From CAADGY01 sp900696665 (GTDB lineage: Bacteria > Acidobacteriota > Terriglobia > Bryobacterales > Bryobacteraceae), in the NCBI GenBank assembly GCA_035063885.1, contig JAPSFM010000099.1, positions 1 to 19,895 of the forward strand: a stretch of DNA of 19,895 bases, read 5' to 3'. A program made the translations under genes and the position numbers. Positions 15,422 to 19,895 of the stretch are shown here, piece after piece. The notes under the pieces are model-generated. The model searched no databases and had not been told where the DNA came from. It worked only from the letters and a program-made list of their open reading frames with translations. Position 1 is the first letter of the stretch, and the number at the start of each line of letters is the position of its first letter.

Positions 15422-16522
15422 ATGACTGATGCGTCTTTATCCGTGTCGTTTAAAAGCCCTCTTCACCGGATGACGCAAACGACACCCACGTGCCTGTGGA
15501 ACGATTCCGCATCTTTGGAGGAGCTGTCTTATTCAATCGAGCACGGCGCTGTTGGCGCAACGTGCAACCCCGTCATTGCGTTTTCCATCCTGAAAGCGGA
15601 GATGAAACAGTGGCGGCCCCGTATTCTCGGGTTGCTGGATGAAATGCCTGCCGCAACGGAGGATGAGATCGGATGGCGCGTCATTGAGGAGATGTCGGTC
15701 AAAGGCGCGGCGCTGCTCGAACCCATCTTCAGCGCGCAAAACGGACGCAACGGCAGGTTGTCTATCCAGACCGATCCACGCAATTATCGCAATACCCGGG
15801 CGATTATCGATCAGGCCGTGCGCTTTAACGAACTGGCGCCGAACATGATTGTCAAAATTCCGGTAACGCGCGCCGGCATACCGGCGATTGAGGAAGCTAC
15901 GTACCGGGGGATTAGCATCAACGCCACGGTATGCTTCACTTTGCCGCAATGCATCGCGGTGGCGGAGGCCGTCGAGCGCGGGCTCACGCGCAGAGAACGC
16001 GAAGGGAAGAGCATCTCTACCATGGGACCGGTTTGCACCATCATGGTTGGCCGGCTCGACGACTGGTTGAAAGTCGTAATGGACAAGGAGAATATCAGCA
16101 CGGATCCGGGGTACCTGGAATGGGCCGGTGTTGCGGTATTCAAAAAGACCTATGCGATTTTCCGCGAGCGGGGATACCGCCTGCGTCTTCTCTCCGCCGC
16201 GTTCCGCAATCACATGCATTGGAGCGAGTTCATCGGCGGCGATGTGGTCATCTCACCGCCGTGTGCCTGGCAGCGCAGGTACAATGCCAGCGACATCGAC
16301 GTTATCTCCCGCATCGATACGCCCGTTTCCGGCCGTATCGTGGAAGATCTGCTGAAACGATTTGCCGATTTCCGCCGCGCGTACATGGAAGACGGGCTGT
16401 CCATCGACGAGTTTGATACTTTCGGTTCGACGCGGCGCACGCTTCGCCAGTTTAGTGGCGCATGCACGGATCTGGCTGTGCTGATACGCGAAGTTATGCT
16501 GCCGAATCCGGATCTGAAGTAG
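15422..16522 (+). CDS. Transaldolase-family protein, candidate 5-dehydro-2-deoxygluconate transaldolase/aldolase
   Basis: The 366-residue class I (Schiff-base) barrel enzyme is of the long transaldolase type. Visible landmarks, by comparison with E. coli TalB: WNDSAS (D28, cf. Asp17), TCNP (N49, cf. Asn35), MIVKIPVT (Schiff-base K145, cf. Lys132), INATVCFT (T169, cf. Thr156), TIMVGR (R211, cf. Arg181) and SAAFRN (R262, cf. Arg228). Two positions differ: SIQTDPR puts Q116 where TalB has Glu96, and M208 stands where TalB has Phe178. The start at 15422 is chosen because the ATG at 15383 lies on the predicted transcript start and operator. The gene is divergent from, and apparently co-regulated with, an iol operon lacking iolC and iolJ. 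Inferred role: retro-aldol cleavage of 5-dehydro-2-deoxy-D-gluconate to malonic semialdehyde, with the dihydroxyacetone unit passed to glyceraldehyde 3-phosphate or released. A housekeeping pentose-phosphate role is the alternative. Confidence 0.85.
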   Translation: MTDASLSVSFKSPLHRMTQTTPTCLWNDSASLEELSYSIEHGAVGATCNPVIAFSILKAEMKQWRPRILGLLDEMPAATEDEIGWRVIEEMSVKGAALLEPIFSAQNGRNGRLSIQTDPRNYRNTRAIIDQAVRFNELAPNMIVKIPVTRAGIPAIEEATYRGISINATVCFTLPQCIAVAEAVERGLTRREREGKSISTMGPVCTIMVGRLDDWLKVVMDKENISTDPGYLEWAGVAVFKKTYAIFRERGYRLRLLSAAFRNHMHWSEFIGGDVVISPPCAWQRRYNASDIDVISRIDTPVSGRIVEDLLKRFADFRRAYMEDGLSIDEFDTFGSTRRTLRQFSGACTDLAVLIREVMLPNPDLK

Positions 16523-16607
16523 CTTGGGGACTTCAAGACCGGATGGAGGAGCCAATTGTAAGCAACTGGTAATTCGTATGTAACGAACGAGAGGCTACAA
16601 CTCGCAC

Positions 16608-19600
16608 ATGAATCGCTTACTACTTTTGGGGTTAGTCTTCGTTCTGGCGGCGTTTGGCCAGTACGACACCGCATCTGTCTTGGGGACTGTCACCGATCCC
16701 ACCGACGCTGTTGTCTCCGGAGTGAGGGTCACTCTCGAGAACGTCAGGACGGGAGTCAAGCAGACCTCCACCACCGACACAACCGGCAATTACGTTTTTG
16801 TCAGCCAGCGGATTGGCGAGTACCGCGTGCTCGCTGAGGCCCAGGGATTTAAGCCGGTCAGTTCGGCTCCCTTCACCCTGACTGTGAATGCCCGCCAGCG
16901 CGTGAATCTCACCCTGGAAGTGGGCGACGTCACCCAGACCATAGCGGTCACCGGAACCGCCGAGACCCTTGAAACGGATTCCAGCGATCGCAGCCAGGTA
17001 ATTCAACGCGCAGCTATCGTGAATCTGCCGCTGAACGGCCGCGCATATGCGGATCTGGCGCTGCTGTCGCCGGGAGTCCGCAAGTCGAATATCACCAGCC
17101 GCGATGCTTCGTTCAATGTGAACGGTCTGCGCAGTTCGTTCAATAATTTCATGGTCGACGGCGTCGACAACAATGCTTACGGAACCTCCAATCAGGGATT
17201 TTCCAACCAGGTTGTGCAACTCAGTCCCGACGCCGTGGAGGAGTTCCGTGTCGTCACCAACAACTTCTCTGCCGAGTACGGGCGCGCCGGCGGCGCGGTG
17301 ATCAATGCCAGCGTGCGCAGCGGAACCAATTCGTTTCACGGTTCCGCGTGGGAGTTCCTTCGGAATACCAAATTGAACGCCGTTGGATTCTTCCGTCCAT
17401 CAACTGGTGTGAAGCCCGTGCTGGTTCAGAATCAGTTCGGCGGCTCTTTCGGCGGCCCCGTCATCCGGGACAAAACGTTCTTTTTCGCGGATTACGAAGG
17501 GCTGCGCCGCGTCGAACGGAATCTACGGTTCGGGACGCTGCCTTCGATGGAACAGCGGCAAGGAAATTTCGGAAGGCCGGTTCGTAACCCCCTTACCGGC
17601 GAGGTCTATGCTGACGGGGTGGTGCCCGCCAGTCTGATCACTCCGTTTGCGCGCCGCGTGCTCGGCGATCTTCCCACTCCGGTTCGCGCCACCGCGCTTG
17701 GCGCTCTTCCTTCCAACAATTGGGACTTCCTCACCCCGGTGCCCTCGGTGGACAACAAAGGTGACGGGCGCATCGATCACTACTTTTCCCCGAAGTTGAA
17801 CGCGTTTGCCCGCTACAGCCACCGGTTGCTGAACCGCACGGAAAACCACGTTATCCCAGGTCCTTCCGGCGGCGATGCCAACGGCCATGTGCGCGTTTTT
17901 AACCAACAGGTGGCCGGAGGCTTTAATTACACGCTTTCTCCCACGTCATTGATTGATTTCCGCCTAGCCGTTTCGGTCTTTGAAGGCGGGAAGTTCGCAC
18001 TGGGTTCTGAGCGCCCGAACATGTTAGAGGAATATGGGATTCCGGGGTTGCCGGACAACCCGGTCATTGGCGGAGGGCTCACCCGTCAGGCGGTCAGCGG
18101 TTTCACCGCATTCGGCCGGCAGTCTTCGAACCCGCAATTCCAGGACCCGACCACTATCAATCCGAAGGTGAACTTTTCGAAGATCGCCGGCCGGCATTCC
18201 TTGAAAATGGGATACGAATATCAGGCCATCAACACCGACATTTTCGACTTCAACCCGCAGTACGGCCAGGACAGCTATTCCGGCCAATTCTCGCGTCCGC
18301 AGGGAGTAGGCTCCAACAACGTATTCAACCTGGTTGACTTCCTTTTCGGCGCGCGGTCTTCCTACAGTCTGAATAATCAGATTATTTTGAATTACCGCCA
18401 GCGCATGCATTTCGGCTATCTCCAGGACGACTGGAAGGTAAACTCGAAATTCACGTTGAATCTTGGGGTGCGCTACGAATTCGCTACGCCGCAGTGGGAG
18501 GATAAGAATCGCATCTCCAACTACGACCCGGTGGCGAATGTGCTCATCCAGGCCAGCGACGGTGGCATCTATGACCGCTCGCTTGTGCATCCAGACCGGA
18601 ACAACTGGGCGCCGCGTGTCGGGCTCGCCTACCAGTTGACGCCCCGGACGGTAGTGCGGTCCGGCTACGGTATCAGCTACATTCACTTCAACCGTCTCGG
18701 TGGTGAAAACCTGCTCGGCTACAACGGTCCCAGCATCGTGAATCTGACCATCAATCAGATCGCGGCGCAGCCGCTCTGCACCGGCGACAAGTACCGCGAC
18801 TGTTTCCGCCTGACACAACAGGGCTATCCGCCCGGATTGGTGGACCCAGCGAACTTCTCGACGGCAACCACCCGCACCAATTATACGCCGGCCGACTATC
18901 GCACTTCCTACGTTCAGAGCTGGCACTTCACTGTGCAGCGCGAGGTTGTGAGGGACCTTGTCGTCGATCTCGCTTATATCGGCAATCGCTCCAACGGACT
19001 GATGATTCTTGGAGACTATAACCAGGCTCGCCCGAACAATCCCGGTGAAAACCTGACCATCGCGCAGCGCCGGCCCATTTCCGGCTTTGATTACATCCAG
19101 ATCTCCTACGGCGGCGGTTTCGCTACGTACCACGGTTTTCAGGCTAAGATCGAAAAGCGCTACTCGACGGGTGTGTATCTGCTGAACAGCTTCACGTGGT
19201 CTAAAGCGATCGACAACGCCTCCGGACACCTGGAAGCGTTCAACGGCGACAACTCCCGTGTGAACTTCCGGAATGTCGGTGCGGAGAAAGGTGTCGGCGC
19301 CTACGACCAGCCGTTCAATAATACGACGAGCGTAGTGTGGGAGTTCCCGTATGGCCGGGGGCGGCGGTGGGGATCGAATACATCCGCCCTTCTGGATGCA
19401 GTGCTCGGAGGATGGCGGCTGACCGGAATCAACACGATGACGAGTGGGCAGCCCATCAACATTACTTATTCGCCCACGGCGGCGGGCCAGGTATCGAGTG
19501 CCCCGAGCTATCGCCCGATTTACCTTGGTGGTGATATCTATTCCGCGGACAAGAGCGCGTCGAGCTACCTGAACCGGGCCGCGTTCGCTCTACCCAGCAT

Positions 19601-19859
19601 TTCCGATCCATTCGGCAATCTGGGCAGGAACGTCGCGCGCACCGAATCGATTTTCAACTTCGATCTGGGGCTGCACAAGGAGTTTCCGCTATGGTCGGAA
19701 TCTTCGCGGCTACAGTTCCGCTCCGAGTTTTTCAACCTGTTCAATACAACCAACCTCGGCTCGCCGGCGCAGAACGTCAGCAATGCCAACTTCGGCGTCA
19801 TTACCGGACTTTCGAGTCCGGCGCGGCAGATTCAGTTCGCGCTGAAACTTGTGTTTTGA
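16608..19859 (+). CDS. Oar-like TonB-dependent receptor with N-terminal carboxypeptidase-regulatory domain
   Basis: The complete 1083-residue outer-membrane receptor has a signal peptide (LLLLGLVFVLAAFG, cleavage near QYDTAS). An immunoglobulin-like CarboxypepD_reg domain follows (~22-110, VLGTVTDPTDAVVSGVRVTL). Next is a plug domain (~120-240) with LPLNGRAYADLALLSPG and FMVDGVDNNAYG, then EFRVVTNNFSAEYGRAGGAV. The rest is a long beta-barrel ending in the outer-membrane signature FALKLVF with terminal Phe. Acidobacteria carry many of these; they resemble Oar of myxobacteria and take up or bind oligosaccharides and other large substrates. No distinct TonB box is visible. It lies 85 bp after the transaldolase gene on the same strand and could be co-transcribed. 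GAGAGG stands 13 nt before the ATG, a rather long spacing. Confidence 0.9.
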   Translation: MNRLLLLGLVFVLAAFGQYDTASVLGTVTDPTDAVVSGVRVTLENVRTGVKQTSTTDTTGNYVFVSQRIGEYRVLAEAQGFKPVSSAPFTLTVNARQRVNLTLEVGDVTQTIAVTGTAETLETDSSDRSQVIQRAAIVNLPLNGRAYADLALLSPGVRKSNITSRDASFNVNGLRSSFNNFMVDGVDNNAYGTSNQGFSNQVVQLSPDAVEEFRVVTNNFSAEYGRAGGAVINASVRSGTNSFHGSAWEFLRNTKLNAVGFFRPSTGVKPVLVQNQFGGSFGGPVIRDKTFFFADYEGLRRVERNLRFGTLPSMEQRQGNFGRPVRNPLTGEVYADGVVPASLITPFARRVLGDLPTPVRATALGALPSNNWDFLTPVPSVDNKGDGRIDHYFSPKLNAFARYSHRLLNRTENHVIPGPSGGDANGHVRVFNQQVAGGFNYTLSPTSLIDFRLAVSVFEGGKFALGSERPNMLEEYGIPGLPDNPVIGGGLTRQAVSGFTAFGRQSSNPQFQDPTTINPKVNFSKIAGRHSLKMGYEYQAINTDIFDFNPQYGQDSYSGQFSRPQGVGSNNVFNLVDFLFGARSSYSLNNQIILNYRQRMHFGYLQDDWKVNSKFTLNLGVRYEFATPQWEDKNRISNYDPVANVLIQASDGGIYDRSLVHPDRNNWAPRVGLAYQLTPRTVVRSGYGISYIHFNRLGGENLLGYNGPSIVNLTINQIAAQPLCTGDKYRDCFRLTQQGYPPGLVDPANFSTATTRTNYTPADYRTSYVQSWHFTVQREVVRDLVVDLAYIGNRSNGLMILGDYNQARPNNPGENLTIAQRRPISGFDYIQISYGGGFATYHGFQAKIEKRYSTGVYLLNSFTWSKAIDNASGHLEAFNGDNSRVNFRNVGAEKGVGAYDQPFNNTTSVVWEFPYGRGRRWGSNTSALLDAVLGGWRLTGINTMTSGQPINITYSPTAAGQVSSAPSYRPIYLGGDIYSADKSASSYLNRAAFALPSISDPFGNLGRNVARTESIFNFDLGLHKEFPLWSESSRLQFRSEFFNLFNTTNLGSPAQNVSNANFGVITGLSSPARQIQFALKLVF

Positions 19860-19895
19860 GTGTGCCATGAGCAAAAGAGGCGGCGACAGAGGCCT

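Noticed and set aside
16555..16587. TTGTAA and TATGTA/ATGTAA as a promoter for the TonB-dependent receptor
   Set aside because: Spacing is 15-16 bp and both boxes are weak; it cannot be told from chance.
18024..19229. Long minus-strand frame (401 codons) opposite the TonB-dependent receptor
   Set aside because: It is antisense to a clear beta-barrel coding region, with no recognisable domain and no ribosome site.
19867..19895. ATG at 19867 as the start of a further gene
   Set aside because: Only 29 nt remain before the window edge and no ribosome site precedes it.

Overview
The window looks like a chromosomal stretch from a soil-type Acidobacteriota (Bryobacter/Solibacter-like). This is inferred from the gene content: a large Oar-like TonB-dependent receptor with an N-terminal carboxypeptidase-regulatory domain, a tandem 3-keto-disaccharide hydrolase (DUF1080) protein, a Tat-exported GH109 enzyme and two GRP/RhaT-like sugar transporters. 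GC content is moderately high and genes are densely packed. I see no rRNA, tRNA, CRISPR, IS element or phage gene.

Left part (1-7.9 kb) is general carbohydrate metabolism. It holds the 3' end of a sugar transporter (+), then a likely three-gene minus-strand operon read DUF5009 membrane acyltransferase -> GH13 branching-type enzyme -> DUF1080 protein. A Tat-signal GH109 glycosidase is divergent from that operon.

Central part (6.6-15.2 kb) is a tightly packed minus-strand myo-inositol operon, read from right to left: LacI-type regulator -> iolB -> iolD -> iolA -> iolE -> iolG -> a 33-residue one-helix membrane protein -> GRP-type transporter. Several junctions overlap by a few bases or abut, as in a translationally coupled operon. 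The enzymes cover inositol to 5-dehydro-2-deoxy-D-gluconate (IolG, IolE, IolD, IolB) and malonic semialdehyde to acetyl-CoA (IolA). The two usual middle steps, IolC kinase and IolJ aldolase, are absent from the window.

A transaldolase-family gene is divergent from the operon (15.4-16.5 kb). Its promoter and the operon promoter each have a -35/-10 pair with 17-bp spacing, and each is followed by a near-identical CACGTG-centred operator. The regulator probably controls both. The attractive inference is that the transaldolase replaces IolC and IolJ: 5-dehydro-2-deoxygluconate has the same D-threo ketose end as fructose 6-phosphate, so retro-aldol cleavage between its ketose C3 and C4 gives malonic semialdehyde plus a dihydroxyacetone unit, which could be passed to glyceraldehyde 3-phosphate. 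This would be an inositol counterpart of the transaldolase route for sulfoquinovose.

Right part (16.6-19.9 kb) is a complete TonB-dependent receptor gene, co-directional with the transaldolase and possibly the outer-membrane uptake component.
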